From: Subtercola boreus
GTDB lineage: Bacteria > Actinomycetota > Actinomycetes > Actinomycetales > Microbacteriaceae
NCBI RefSeq assembly: GCF_003399635.1
Contig: NZ_NBXB01000034.1
Coordinates: 1-64,000, forward strand
Direction of reading: 5' to 3'
Length of the DNA stretch: 64,000 nucleotides
Below the pieces are notes generated by a model. It made no database searches and was not told the origin of the DNA. It worked only from the letters and a program-made list of their open reading frames with translations. Within the stretch, counting starts at the first letter, position 1; each line of letters starts with the position of its first letter. This document shows positions 16,104 to 25,360 of the stretch, piece after piece. The translations under genes and the position numbers were made by a program.

Positions 16104-17360
16104 TCAGCTGAGGGTCGCCGCGTGGCGACGGTGCGACACGATGACCGAGATCCAGAGCAGCGCACCCGACACGAGGAGCAGCAGAAGATAGGCGACCGGC
16201 AGGGATTCCAGCCCGAACTCGCTGAGCAGCAGCCCGCCGACGAGCGCACCGCCGCCGATCCCGATGTTGAACGCCGTCGAGTAGAACGCCGCGGCCGTGT
16301 CGGTGATGGCCGGCGACGCGACATGGAGAACCCTCGCCTGCATGAGCGTCGGAATGACGCCCAGCGCGATGCCCCAGAGCGCAAAGGCCGGGATCGAGAG
16401 CCAGGGGTTCGACGCCCAGACCGACAGCACGAGCACGGAGGCACCCGTGACGACGAGGGCGATGCCCACGCCGAAGGTCGGACGCTGCCCGAACAGGAAC
16501 CCGGCCACGAGCAGTCCGAGCGCACCGGCGATGCCGTACACGAAGAGCATTGCCCCGACGTTTCCGATCGGAACACCCATCTGCCCGATCAGGAACGGAG
16601 TCACGTAGGTGTAGAGCGAATAGTGACCGACCATCAGGAGGCCCACCACGACGCAGAGCACGGCGACCCCCGGCACGGTCGGATCCATGCGCTTCCGCCG
16701 GCCCGGCTGCTGACGCACATCAGCCGTGGCCCGGGCACGCGGAACGCGCGGCGCTCTCACCTGAGCGGCCATCCGCGGAAGCCGCTTGGCGATCAACAGG
16801 GATGCACAGAGCGACAGGACGGCGATGGCGAGAAAGGGGACGCGCCAGCCGAACGCGTGGCCGACGATCGTCGCAGCCGGAACCCCGAGCACGAAGGCCA
16901 GTGTGCCGCCGCCGGTGGTGATCGCGACTGCCCGGGCGATCTGGTGACGCGGAACGAGGTGCGCGGCATAGACGCCCACGACGGCCCAGAACAGTCCGTG
17001 CGCCGTTCCGCCCAGCACGCGGGCGACGGCCAGCAACCCGTACGTCGGCGCCAGCGCCGAGAATGTGCTCGTCGCGGCCACCGCCAGCAGCACCCCGACG
17101 ATCACCGTGTGCCGGGAGAACCGGCGAGTGAGTGCCGACAGCGGCACCGCGGTGATCACGACGGCCACCGCGAAGAGGGTGACGAGCAGCCCGATCTGCG
17201 ATTCGGTGACACCGAGTTCGGCGCTCATCTCCGGCAGCAGACCGGTCGGCATCATCTCAGCCGTGACCGACATGAAGACCGCCGTGGCGAGCACGAACAG
17301 CGCCACGTACGGGAAAGGAGCGGACTCCGCAGCAGTAGGAGTCTTGACGGAATTCGTCAC
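16104..17360 (-). CDS. MFS transporter, DHA1-type drug/solute exporter
   Basis: About 418 residues with 12 predicted helices. Family marks are the N-terminal AEMMPTGLLPEMSAELGV, the loop 2-3 motif PLSALTRRFSRHTVIVG, the helix-4 ARVLGGTAHGLFW, and the antiporter-like TGGGTLAFVLGVPAATIVG in helix 5. These are typical of proton-driven exporters related to YdhP/AraJ-like carriers. A basic loop separates the two halves. The start is uncertain: GTG 17360 is used, and ATG 17393 is possible. It is divergent from the YrdB gene. The substrate is unknown. Confidence 0.88.
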   Translation of the reverse strand: MTNSVKTPTAAESAPFPYVALFVLATAVFMSVTAEMMPTGLLPEMSAELGVTESQIGLLVTLFAVAVVITAVPLSALTRRFSRHTVIVGVLLAVAATSTFSALAPTYGLLAVARVLGGTAHGLFWAVVGVYAAHLVPRHQIARAVAITTGGGTLAFVLGVPAATIVGHAFGWRVPFLAIAVLSLCASLLIAKRLPRMAAQVRAPRVPRARATADVRQQPGRRKRMDPTVPGVAVLCVVVGLLMVGHYSLYTYVTPFLIGQMGVPIGNVGAMLFVYGIAGALGLLVAGFLFGQRPTFGVGIALVVTGASVLVLSVWASNPWLSIPAFALWGIALGVIPTLMQARVLHVASPAITDTAAAFYSTAFNIGIGGGALVGGLLLSEFGLESLPVAYLLLLLVSGALLWISVIVSHRRHAATLS

Positions 17361-17514
17361 GAGGGAACAGACCACATTTCGAGGGTGCGACATTCGGCGA
17401 GTACGCAACCGATCATGTCCGCGCTCGGGGCAGTGCGACATCCGCCCGCCACTGACCATGGTACCGGCTGGGCGGCGGGAAGCGGCGGCGGATCGGCACA
17501 GTACGATTGCAGGC

Positions 17515-17871
17515 GTGAATACCGACCAGGGCGCTCTACCGCGATTCGGCCCGAACGACGTGCTCCGCTTGCTGCTCGAATTGTTCGCCTTCTTCTCGAT
17601 CGGGCTCTGGGGCTTCCTGGCCTGGCCCCCGCTCTGGAACTGGGCGTTCGGGATCGGCGCCCCGCTCTTCGCCATCGTGCTCTGGGGGCTGTTCCGCTCA
17701 CCCCGCGCCGTCTTCCACCTCGACGCGTTCGGCAAGGCACTCGTCGAGATCGTGATCATGGGCTCGGCCGCCCTGGCCTGGCTCGTCATCGGCCAGTGGA
17801 TCGTGGCCGTGCTGTTCGGCATCCTCGCCGTTGTCAGCGGCGTTGTCTCCGGCCGCAAGGAGTTCGCATGA
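17515..17871 (+). CDS. YrdB family (DUF2568) membrane protein
   Basis: A 118-aa protein with four membrane helices. The pattern LLLELFAFFSIGLWGFLAW ... WNWAFGIGAPLFAIVLWGLFRSPRA matches the DUF2568/YrdB family, whose role is unknown. The start is GTG 17515 with only a weak AGG before it. The stop overlaps the ATG of nagA (ATGA), and the nagA Shine-Dalgarno AAGGAG lies inside this gene's last codons, so the two are translationally coupled. Confidence 0.85.
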   Translation: MNTDQGALPRFGPNDVLRLLLELFAFFSIGLWGFLAWPPLWNWAFGIGAPLFAIVLWGLFRSPRAVFHLDAFGKALVEIVIMGSAALAWLVIGQWIVAVLFGILAVVSGVVSGRKEFA

Positions 17872-19028
17872 CCGTCGTCATCCATTCCGCCACGAAAGTC
17901 GACGCCGACGGGGTCGTCGAAGACTTCTGGCTCGCCTTCTCGGGCGCCACGCTCGCCGCCACCGGCACCGGCACCGGCTGGCACGGCTGGTCCACCGCCG
18001 ACAACGCCGTCGTCGTGAATGCCGGCGGCCGCTGGCTCACACCGGGCTTCATCGATGTGCACAGCCACGGCGGCGGCGGGTTCTCTTTCGACGATGGAAC
18101 CGACGCCATCCAGGGTGCACTCGCCATGCACCGCGCCCACGGCACCACCCGTTCGGTGATCAGCCTCGTCGCCAATCCGGTCGAACAACTCTGCGAGAGC
18201 CTCGCCCTGATCGCCGACCTCACCGAGACCGATCCGTTGGTGTTGGGCTCGCACCTCGAGGGGCCCTTCCTCGCACGGAACCACCGCGGTGCACACAATC
18301 CCGCGTACCTGTGCACCCCGACCGCGGAGCTCGTCGACGCGTTCCTGGCGGCGGGCCGCGGCACCATCCGCCAGGTCACCCTCGCTCCCGAACTGACGGG
18401 AGCGCTCGACGCAATCGATCGGTTCGTCGCCGCCGGGGTCACCGTGGGCGTCGGTCACACCGATGCTGACTTCGAGCTCACCAGAGAGGCCTTCGACCAC
18501 GGCGCAACGCTGCTCACGCACGCCTTCAATGCGATGCCCGGTATCAAGCACCGCGAGCCCGGCCCTGTGACGGCGGCCCTCGGGGATCCGCGCGTGGCAC
18601 TCGAACTCATCCTCGACGGGTTCCACGTTCATCCGGAGGTCGCCCGGGTCGCATTCTTCGCAGCCCCCATGCGCATCCTGCTGATCACGGATGCCATGGC
18701 CGCAGCCGGCTCTGTCGACGGGCACTACAAATTGGGCGACCTGAATGTGTCGGTCTCGGATGGCCGGGCCATGCTGTCGGGAACGACCACCATCGCGGGC
18801 TCCACGCTGACCCAGGATGTCGCGCTCCGCTCGGCGATCTTCGACTCGGAGACCGACCCCGTGCTGGCGGTGCGCGCGATGACAGCGTCGCCTGCGCGTG
18901 CCCTCGGGCTCGACGAAACCCTCGGCTACCTCGCGCCCGGCTTCGCCGCCGACGTGGTGCTGCTCAGCACGGACTGGACCGTGGACGCAGTGTGGGCCGC
19001 CGGAAAACCGACGACCCACACCGACTGA
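17868..19028 (+). CDS. nagA: N-acetylglucosamine-6-phosphate deacetylase
   Basis: A 386-aa cytoplasmic metal-dependent amidohydrolase that deacetylates GlcNAc-6-phosphate to glucosamine-6-phosphate, feeding amino-sugar use and cell-wall recycling. Motifs are FIDVHSHGGGG (metal-binding HxH), HLEGPFL (metal-bridging Glu), GVGHTDAD and THAFNAM (metal-binding His), and LITDAM with the catalytic Asp. The closing GYLAPGFAADVVLL is the usual beta-sandwich end. ATG overlaps the YrdB stop. No nagB or PTS gene is nearby. Confidence 0.94.
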   Translation: MTVVIHSATKVDADGVVEDFWLAFSGATLAATGTGTGWHGWSTADNAVVVNAGGRWLTPGFIDVHSHGGGGFSFDDGTDAIQGALAMHRAHGTTRSVISLVANPVEQLCESLALIADLTETDPLVLGSHLEGPFLARNHRGAHNPAYLCTPTAELVDAFLAAGRGTIRQVTLAPELTGALDAIDRFVAAGVTVGVGHTDADFELTREAFDHGATLLTHAFNAMPGIKHREPGPVTAALGDPRVALELILDGFHVHPEVARVAFFAAPMRILLITDAMAAAGSVDGHYKLGDLNVSVSDGRAMLSGTTTIAGSTLTQDVALRSAIFDSETDPVLAVRAMTASPARALGLDETLGYLAPGFAADVVLLSTDWTVDAVWAAGKPTTHTD

Positions 19029-19040
19029 CGATCGAACCCG

Positions 19041-20261
19041 TTACGCCAGGCGCGTCTTCAGGTTCTCGGCCAGCGTCGCGAGGAACTCCTCGGTGGTCTG
19101 GTACGCCTGGTCGGGCCCCACAAGCAGCGCGAGGTCCTTCGTCATGGCGCCCGACTCGACCGTCTTGATGACGACATCTTCGAGGGTGTCGGCGAACGTG
19201 GCCAGCTCGGCGTTGTCGTCGAGCTTCGCGCGGTGCGCGAGCCCCCGGGTCCACGCGTAGATCGAGGCGATCGGGTTCGTCGAGGTGGGCTTGCCCGCCT
19301 GGTGCTGGCGATAGTGGCGCGTCACGGTGCCGTGAGCGGCCTCGGCCTCGACGGTCTTGCCGTCGGGGGTGAAGAGCACGCTGGTCATGAGCCCGAGCGA
19401 TCCGAAGCCCTGGGCGACCGTGTCGCTCTGCACGTCACCGTCGTAGTTCTTGGCGGCCCACACGTAGCCACCCTCCCACTTGAGCGCCGCGGCGACCATG
19501 TCGTCGATCAGGCGGTGCTCGTAGGTGATGCCGGCCTCGGCGAAGGCAGCGGCGAACTCGTCGTCGAAGACCTCCTGGAACAGGTCTTTGAACCGGCCGT
19601 CGTAGGCCTTCAGGATCGTGTTCTTCGTCGACAGGTACACCGGGTACTTGCGGCTGAGGCCATAGCTGAGCGAGGCCCGGGCGAAGTCGCGGATCGAGTC
19701 GTCGAGGTTGTACATCGCCATCGCAACACCCGATCCGGGCGACTGGAAGACCTCGAACGACTGCGCCTCGGCGTCGCTGCCCTCTTCGGGCTGGAACGAG
19801 ATGGTCAGCGTTCCCTTGCCCTCGAAGCGGAAGTCGGTGGCCTTGTACTGGTCGCCGAACGCGTGGCGACCGACGATGATCGGCTTGTTCCAGCCCGGCA
19901 CGAGGCGCGGGATGTTCGAGATGATGATCGGCTCACGGAAGATGGTTCCGCCGAGGATGTTGCGGATGGTGCCGTTCGGGCTCTTCCACATCTTCTTCAG
20001 GCCGAACTCCTCGACGCGGGCCTCATCGGGCGTGATGGTGGCGCACTTCACGCCCACGCCGTGCTTCTGGATGGCGTGCGCTGCGTCGATCGTGACCTGG
20101 TCGTCGGTCGCGTCACGGTGCTCGATGCCGAGGTCGTAGTACTCGAGGTTCACATCGAGGTAGGGGTGGATGAGTGTGTCCTTGATGGCCTGCCAGATGA
20201 TGCGGGTCATCTCGTCGCCGTCGAGCTCGACGACTGTTCCCTCTACGTGGATCTTCGACAT
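19041..20261 (-). CDS. icd: NADP-dependent isocitrate dehydrogenase, homodimeric type II
   Basis: A 406-aa TCA-cycle enzyme converting isocitrate to 2-oxoglutarate with NADPH formation. It is of the eukaryote-like dimeric class: [15 protein letters not shown] at the N terminus, [20 protein letters not shown] (substrate Ser loop), [30 protein letters not shown] (metal Asp residues), and [19 protein letters not shown] (NADP specificity). ATG 20261 follows AGGAG. A short GGCCC/GGGCC hairpin is present in the leader (about 20294-20308). It converges with nagA. Confidence 0.97.
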   Translation of the reverse strand: MSKIHVEGTVVELDGDEMTRIIWQAIKDTLIHPYLDVNLEYYDLGIEHRDATDDQVTIDAAHAIQKHGVGVKCATITPDEARVEEFGLKKMWKSPNGTIRNILGGTIFREPIIISNIPRLVPGWNKPIIVGRHAFGDQYKATDFRFEGKGTLTISFQPEEGSDAEAQSFEVFQSPGSGVAMAMYNLDDSIRDFARASLSYGLSRKYPVYLSTKNTILKAYDGRFKDLFQEVFDDEFAAAFAEAGITYEHRLIDDMVAAALKWEGGYVWAAKNYDGDVQSDTVAQGFGSLGLMTSVLFTPDGKTVEAEAAHGTVTRHYRQHQAGKPTSTNPIASIYAWTRGLAHRAKLDDNAELATFADTLEDVVIKTVESGAMTKDLALLVGPDQAYQTTEEFLATLAENLKTRLA

Positions 20262-20397
20262 TCAAACTCCTGTTCCGTCACGTGCAATTCTTCGGCCCAA
20301 AGGGCCAGGGACCAGCCTACTCGCATTCCGAACTGTCTTGACGTAGAGACACTTTGTGCTGTGGCGTGTTCGGGGGGTCAACCACTACCCTGAGACC

Positions 20398-20853
20398 ATG
20401 GGCGACATGAGACTCGAAGAATTGTCGGCGACCAACATCGTCGCTGCCAACACCCTGACGTTGAAGCCGGGCCAGGAGCAGTTCGTCGCACCGGTCTCGC
20501 ACTCGATCGCCGAGGCCTACGTGAACCCGGCGACCGCGTGGCCGCGAGTGGTGATCGATGACGACGACGTCGTCGTGGGTTTCATCATGGGAAACTTCGA
20601 CCCCGACAGCCCGCACGACGAGTTCCGCGGGTGCATCTGGCGGATGAATGTCGCTGCGGATGCCCAGGGTAAGGGTGTCGGCCGGTTCGCCGTCACCGCG
20701 CTGGCCGACGAGGCCCGGTCGCGGGGCTTCGACCGGCTGACCGTCATGTTCGAGCCCGGTGAACTCGGGCCCGAGGCGTTCTTCACCGCGGTGGGATTCG
20801 AGCCGATCGGCGAGACGCAGTTCGGCGAGACGATCGCCGCCCTGACCCTGTGA
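20398..20853 (+). CDS. GNAT family N-acetyltransferase, spermidine/diamine acetyltransferase-like
   Basis: 151 residues with the GNAT fold. The N-terminal QEQFVAPVSHSIAEAYVNP is characteristic of the BltD/PaiA-like polyamine acetyltransferase branch. The acetyl-CoA loop is WRMNVAADAQGKGVGRFAVTAL (Q-x-x-G-x-G type) at about residue 80. The last strand contains FFTAVGFEPIGE. ATG 20398 is used; ATG 20407 is equally possible. The next gene starts two bases after its stop, so they form an operon. The polyamine substrate is inferred from family resemblance. Confidence 0.82.
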   Translation: MGDMRLEELSATNIVAANTLTLKPGQEQFVAPVSHSIAEAYVNPATAWPRVVIDDDDVVVGFIMGNFDPDSPHDEFRGCIWRMNVAADAQGKGVGRFAVTALADEARSRGFDRLTVMFEPGELGPEAFFTAVGFEPIGETQFGETIAALTL

Positions 20854-20854
20854 T

Positions 20855-21178
20855 GTGACCGCTCCGTCCGGCGAAGACTTCGGGGCGGCCGTGCTGGAGG
20901 TCGTCGACGCGATCCCGCCCGGGCAGGTGCTCACCTACGGGGATGTCGCGGCCCTGCTCGGTTCGCGTGCTGCGCGAGCTGTCGGCACGGTGATGGCGCG
21001 GTCGGGCGGCCGTCACCCGTGGTGGCGTGTGGTGCGTTCGGGCGGGCATCCACCGCGCGGCCTCGAAGCCGACGCCCGCCCGCACTACGAGGCTGAGAAT
21101 ACGCCGCTGGCCAGCGCTTCGACGGAGTGCGGCTACCGCGTCCACTACGCTGTGGCAAGGTGGAATGTGAATTCCTGA
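20855..21178 (+). CDS. Alkyltransferase-like protein (ATL), catalytically Cys-less MGMT homolog
   Basis: A 107-aa DNA-binding protein of the Ada/MGMT C-terminal fold: VLEVVDAIPPGQVLTYGDVAALLGSRAARAVGTVMA followed by HPWWRVVRSGG. In true O6-alkylguanine transferases the active site reads PCHRV. Here the Cys is Trp, which defines the ATL group that flags alkylated bases for nucleotide excision repair rather than removing the alkyl group. The start is GTG 20855, one base after the preceding stop. Confidence 0.88.
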   Translation: MTAPSGEDFGAAVLEVVDAIPPGQVLTYGDVAALLGSRAARAVGTVMARSGGRHPWWRVVRSGGHPPRGLEADARPHYEAENTPLASASTECGYRVHYAVARWNVNS

Positions 21179-21224
21179 CCCACCCCTGTACCTGTTCACC
21201 CCTCGACAATCAACGGGAGAAGCT

Positions 21225-21665
21225 GTGAAGCGTCGCTTGCTGGTTGCTCTGCCGATTGTTGCCGTGAGCGTTTCGCTGCTCTCGGGCTGCGGCGTTGCCA
21301 ACGTGATCTCTCCCCCTTTCGCCTCCGCGATCTACGCGACCACCGCAGACGGGGCCGACGCAGACTCCTCTGTGGCGATTCCGGCCTGGGTGCCCGCTGA
21401 CGCCACGTTCATCCGGGTGAAGACCGACCAGACCCGGGGCGCGAGCATCCTGATGTTCTCGCCCACCGCGACCCCGCCGGTGTTCACCGGGTGCGATGCG
21501 GCGTCCGACCCCGAGGTCGACCAGGCCCAGAGCACCGGTGCTCTGACCAACCAGCTCGCCGAGACCTGGTGGCCGCAGGCGCTCAACGCGGGCGTCGGCG
21601 TCGTCTGCGCCGGAAAATGGCACCTCTTCGCCCAGGACGGCCACTACTACGGCTGGACGCCGTAG
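21225..21665 (+). CDS. Putative lipoprotein of unknown function
   Basis: A 146-aa exported protein. The signal peptide MKRRLLVALPIVAVSVSLLSGC ends in a clear lipobox (LLSGC). The mature part carries IPAWVPADATFIRVKTDQT and WHLFAQDGHYYGW, with two further Cys (FTGC, VVCAGKW) that may pair outside the membrane. GTG 21225 follows GGGAGAAG. It resembles small actinobacterial lipoproteins without assigned function. Confidence 0.82.
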   Translation: MKRRLLVALPIVAVSVSLLSGCGVANVISPPFASAIYATTADGADADSSVAIPAWVPADATFIRVKTDQTRGASILMFSPTATPPVFTGCDAASDPEVDQAQSTGALTNQLAETWWPQALNAGVGVVCAGKWHLFAQDGHYYGWTP

Positions 21666-21722
21666 CGCCCTCTGCCTGCGCCCGATCGTCGCCCGCGCCC
21701 GCCTGGGGCGAGGCGCGGCGGG

Positions 21723-23537
21723 CTAGACGAGCGACTGCCGCCAGGAGGCGTGCAGCTGGGCGAACCGCCCCGTTCCGCCGATCAGGTCGGCCGGGGTACC
21801 GTCTTCGATGATCACACCATGCTCCATCACGAGCACCCGGTCGGCGATCGCCACGGTCGACAGCCGGTGGGCGATGATGATGGCCGTGCGGTCGGCGAGC
21901 AGGGTCTGCAGGGCATCCTGCACCTGCCGTTCGCTCGGGATGTCGAGGGACGCCGTCGCCTCGTCGAGGATGAGCACTGCGGGGTCGGCGAGGAAGGCCC
22001 GCGCGAACGACACCAGTTGGCGCTGGCCGGCGGAGACCCGCCCGCCCCGCTTGTTCACGTCGGTGTCGTAACCGTCGGGGAGGCTGTCGATGAAGGCGTG
22101 GGCACCCACGGCCTTCGCAGCCGCGACGATCTCCTCGCGGGAGGCGCCCGGTTTTCCGATCGCGATGTTGTCGGCGACGGTGCCCGAGAAGAGGTAGGCC
22201 TCCTGCGTCACCATCACGATCGCGCGCCGCAGGTCTTTCGGATGGAGCTTCCGGAGGTCGATGCCGTCGAGCGTGACCTGCCCCGTGGTCGGGTCGTAGA
22301 ACCGTGAGATGAGTTTCGCGAGCGTCGACTTGCCTGCGCCGGTGGAGCCGACGAGGGCGATGGTCTGCCCGGCGGGCACGGCGAGGCTGAACTCGGGGAG
22401 CACGACCCGCCCGTTCTGGTAGGAGAACTCCACGTCGTCGAACGAAATGCCGCCCTTCGCCGTCCAGAGGTCGATCGGTTTCACCGGATCGGGCACGCTC
22501 AGTTCTTCTTCGAGCACACCGGAGATCTTCTCGAGCGCTGCCGCCGCCGACTGGTAGGAGTTGTAGAACATCGCCATCTCCTCCATCGGGTCGAAGAAGC
22601 GCCGCGTGTAGAGCACCGCAGCGAGCAGCACACCGATGGCGACCTGGCCATCGATCACCCGGAACGCACCGACGAGCAGCACCACCGCGACCGTGACATT
22701 GCCGATCAGCACAAGCCCCGGATCGAAGATGCCGAACAGGCGGATCACCTTGGCATTCGACTCCCGGTACTGCTCGACCAGCCCGCTGAACTCGGTCGAG
22801 TTGCTCTTCTCCGTGCGGAACGCCTTGACGGCCCGGACGCCCGTCATGGTCTCGACGAACTTCACGATCAGCTTCGCCGAAGCCGTCCGCGTGGTGCGGA
22901 AAAGCTTCTGCGAGCGCAGCTGGAACCAGCGGGTCAGGACGACCAGCGGCACCAGCGAGACCACCAGGATGAACCCGCTCGCCACATCGAGCGAGAACAG
23001 CGCGATGCCGATGAAGAACATGTAGAGCAGCCCCTGCACGAGCTGGTTGATGCCCGAGTCGAGCAGTTCCCGGATCGAGTCGAGGTCACTGGTCTGCCGA
23101 GAGATGATGCGCCCCGAGGTGTAGGTCTCGTGGAACTCGAGGCTCAGCCGCTGGGTCTGCAGGAAGACCCGCTTGCGGAGATCGAGCAGGATCGCCTGCG
23201 AGATCCGTGCGGTGAGCACGGTGAACCAGGAGATGAGAACCGCACCGACGACCCCGGTGACCAGGTAGATCACGCCCACCGAGGCGATCGGGATCCAGTC
23301 GTGGTTCACCAGCGCGGGCAACCCGATGTCGATCCCGTACGCGATCAGCGCCGGGCCGGCCACCTGGGCGGCGGTGCTGATGATCACCACGATGAGCCCG
23401 ATCACGAGCTTCGACTTCTCGGGGCGCAGCAGCGAACCGAGCAGGGCAGTGGATCGCCTGCGGATCTGCCGGCTCTCGGCACGGGTGAAGTCGTTGCGCT
23501 CCTCACCCTCGACACCGGTCACGGTCGTCTCGCTCAT
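21723..23537 (-). CDS. ABC exporter half-transporter (TMD-NBD), subunit with degenerate signature motif
   Basis: A 604-aa export ABC protein with six N-terminal helices and a C-terminal ATPase. Walker [10 protein letters not shown] is at about 395, Walker [12 protein letters not shown] with the catalytic Glu at about 522, and the signature reads VSAGQRQL instead of LSGGQ at about 499. Together with the partner gene (23534-25303), whose Walker B lacks the Glu, this gives one canonical and one degenerate ATP site. It overlaps the partner's stop by four bases (ATGA). The substrate is unknown; lipid or drug export is typical of the class. Confidence 0.92.
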   Translation of the reverse strand: MSETTVTGVEGEERNDFTRAESRQIRRRSTALLGSLLRPEKSKLVIGLIVVIISTAAQVAGPALIAYGIDIGLPALVNHDWIPIASVGVIYLVTGVVGAVLISWFTVLTARISQAILLDLRKRVFLQTQRLSLEFHETYTSGRIISRQTSDLDSIRELLDSGINQLVQGLLYMFFIGIALFSLDVASGFILVVSLVPLVVLTRWFQLRSQKLFRTTRTASAKLIVKFVETMTGVRAVKAFRTEKSNSTEFSGLVEQYRESNAKVIRLFGIFDPGLVLIGNVTVAVVLLVGAFRVIDGQVAIGVLLAAVLYTRRFFDPMEEMAMFYNSYQSAAAALEKISGVLEEELSVPDPVKPIDLWTAKGGISFDDVEFSYQNGRVVLPEFSLAVPAGQTIALVGSTGAGKSTLAKLISRFYDPTTGQVTLDGIDLRKLHPKDLRRAIVMVTQEAYLFSGTVADNIAIGKPGASREEIVAAAKAVGAHAFIDSLPDGYDTDVNKRGGRVSAGQRQLVSFARAFLADPAVLILDEATASLDIPSERQVQDALQTLLADRTAIIIAHRLSTVAIADRVLVMEHGVIIEDGTPADLIGGTGRFAQLHASWRQSLV

Positions 23538-25303
23538 GCGGTCACCTCCTCATCGTCGAAACTCGAGATCACATATCTGTAGTGGTCGTTGCCGGCCAGC
23601 AGCTCGGCGTGCGTGCCGACGGCGGTCACACGCCCGTTCTGCAGCAGCGCCACCCGGTCTGCGAGCGCAACCGTCGACGGCCTGTGTGCCACGATCAGCG
23701 CCGTTGTCGAGGCGAGCACCGTGCGAAGCGCGGCCTCGACGAGTGCCTCGGTGTCGACATCGAGGGCGGAGAGCGGATCATCCAGAACCAGTACCCGGGG
23801 CTTGGCCGCGACCGCCCGCGCGAGCGCGAGACGCTGGCGCTGGCCGCCCGACAGGCTGAGACCCTCCTCGCCGACGCGGGTCGCGAGGCCGTCGGGCAGG
23901 TCGTGGACGAACCCCGCCTGTGCGATCGAGAGGGCCTCGGCAACCTCCTCGTCGCTGGCCTCTGGCCGACCGAGCACCACGTTCTCCCGCACAGAGGCGC
24001 TGAACAGGGTCGCGTCTTCGAAGGCCATGGCGATCTCGGTGCGCACGGTGTCCCGCGGCAGGTCGCGGATGTCGATGCCGTCGAGAAGCACCCGCCCACC
24101 GGTCACGTCGTAGAGCCGGGTGGTGAGGGAAGTGAGGGTGCTCTTGCCCGAGCCGGTCAGCCCGACAAGCGCCATGGTCTCCCCCGGCTCGATCACGAGG
24201 TCGATACCGTCGAGCAGGTCGGCGTGGGTGAGCGGCGCATCCTGGTAGCGGAAGTGCACGTCATCGAAACTCAGCTGCCCACGGGGTGACCGGATGCTCT
24301 GCGGAGCGGCGGGGTCGACGATGGTGTTCTCCGAGTCGAGCACGTCGAAGAACCGCGTCGTGGCGGTTCGGGCATCGAACGTCATGGCAAGGAAGTAGCC
24401 CATCGACTCCACCGGGAACAGCAGCACCGTCGCGGTGGCGAAGAAGGCCACGAGGTCACCGACGGTGGCCTGCCCCTCTGAGGCGAGCCAGACCCCGACG
24501 ACGAGGCACACCGCGAACGCGACATCCGGAACCAGCAACAGCCACAACCAGATGTTGGCGACGGCCTTGGCCTTCTCGATCTCGGTGCCCCGGAGCTTCT
24601 CGGCCTGGCGTTCGAACTTCTTCAGCGCGAACGGGCCGCGCCCGAAGGCCTTGAGCACGCGGATGCCGTGCACCGACTCCTCGACGCTGGTTGCGAGGTC
24701 GCCGACCTGGTCCTGGCTCCGACGGGCGGCGTCGGAGTACTTGCCCTCGAAGACGTAGCTGTAGGCCAGAACGGGAATGGAGGCAACCGCGAAGATCAGG
24801 CCCAGCACCCAGTTGAGGCTGATCAGGATGGCGAAACCGATGAAGATCGTCACGACATTGACCACCATGATCACCACGCCGAACGAGAGCCAGCGGCGGA
24901 TCAGGTTGAGGTCGCTGACCGCACGCGAGAGCAGTTGCCCGCTCGGCCAGCGGTCGTGGAACTCCACCGGCAGCTCCTGCAGGTGATCGTAGAGGCTGTT
25001 GCGCATGCGCGCCTCCACGTGGGTTCCCGGGGTGAGCACCAGCACGCGGCGGAGGGCGATCAGCAGAGCCTCGAAGACTCCGAGGGCCAGGATGACCAAC
25101 ACGACGGGCCAGATCTGGGACGAGTCGCCGTCGGCGAGCGGGCCGTCGATCAGCACCTGCAGCACCTGCGGGATCGCCAGCGACACGAGGCTCGCCAGCA
25201 AGGAGACTCCGATGGCCGTGTAGATGCGCGGCATCGCGGGTTTCGCATAGACGTACAGTCGGGCGAGCGTCTGCAACGTCGACTGCTCTTCTGGGGCAGG
25301 CAT
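23534..25303 (-). CDS. ABC exporter half-transporter (TMD-NBD), subunit with Asp in place of catalytic Glu
   Basis: A 589-aa export ABC protein. Walker [10 protein letters not shown] is at about 381 and the signature [11 protein letters not shown] at about 481 is canonical. Walker B reads [11 protein letters not shown] (about 504), with Asp where hydrolysis needs Glu. It is the first gene of the two-gene operon, and the ATG at 25303 is followed by [20 protein letters not shown] before helix 1. With the 604-aa partner it should form a heterodimer of the TM287/288 or TmrAB kind. Confidence 0.92.
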   Translation of the reverse strand: MPAPEEQSTLQTLARLYVYAKPAMPRIYTAIGVSLLASLVSLAIPQVLQVLIDGPLADGDSSQIWPVVLVILALGVFEALLIALRRVLVLTPGTHVEARMRNSLYDHLQELPVEFHDRWPSGQLLSRAVSDLNLIRRWLSFGVVIMVVNVVTIFIGFAILISLNWVLGLIFAVASIPVLAYSYVFEGKYSDAARRSQDQVGDLATSVEESVHGIRVLKAFGRGPFALKKFERQAEKLRGTEIEKAKAVANIWLWLLLVPDVAFAVCLVVGVWLASEGQATVGDLVAFFATATVLLFPVESMGYFLAMTFDARTATTRFFDVLDSENTIVDPAAPQSIRSPRGQLSFDDVHFRYQDAPLTHADLLDGIDLVIEPGETMALVGLTGSGKSTLTSLTTRLYDVTGGRVLLDGIDIRDLPRDTVRTEIAMAFEDATLFSASVRENVVLGRPEASDEEVAEALSIAQAGFVHDLPDGLATRVGEEGLSLSGGQRQRLALARAVAAKPRVLVLDDPLSALDVDTEALVEAALRTVLASTTALIVAHRPSTVALADRVALLQNGRVTAVGTHAELLAGNDHYRYVISSFDDEEVTA

Positions 25304-25360
25304 GTGTGTGGGTTTCCCTTGTGAGGTGTTTTCAGGCAGCCTCCCAGCCTACCCCACGGG

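Noticed and set aside
16122-17867. Long plus-strand open frame running into nagA
   Set aside because: It is in frame with nagA only by chance: the upstream part is antisense to the MFS gene and low in hydrophobic residues. nagA has its own start at 17868.
17361-19019. Minus-strand extension of the MFS frame across nagA
   Set aside because: It is antisense to nagA with no motifs. The MFS fold begins at about 17300.
20290-20310. GGCCC/GGGCC hairpin in the icd leader as a riboswitch or attenuator
   Set aside because: It has only a 5-bp stem, no terminator tail and no known motif.
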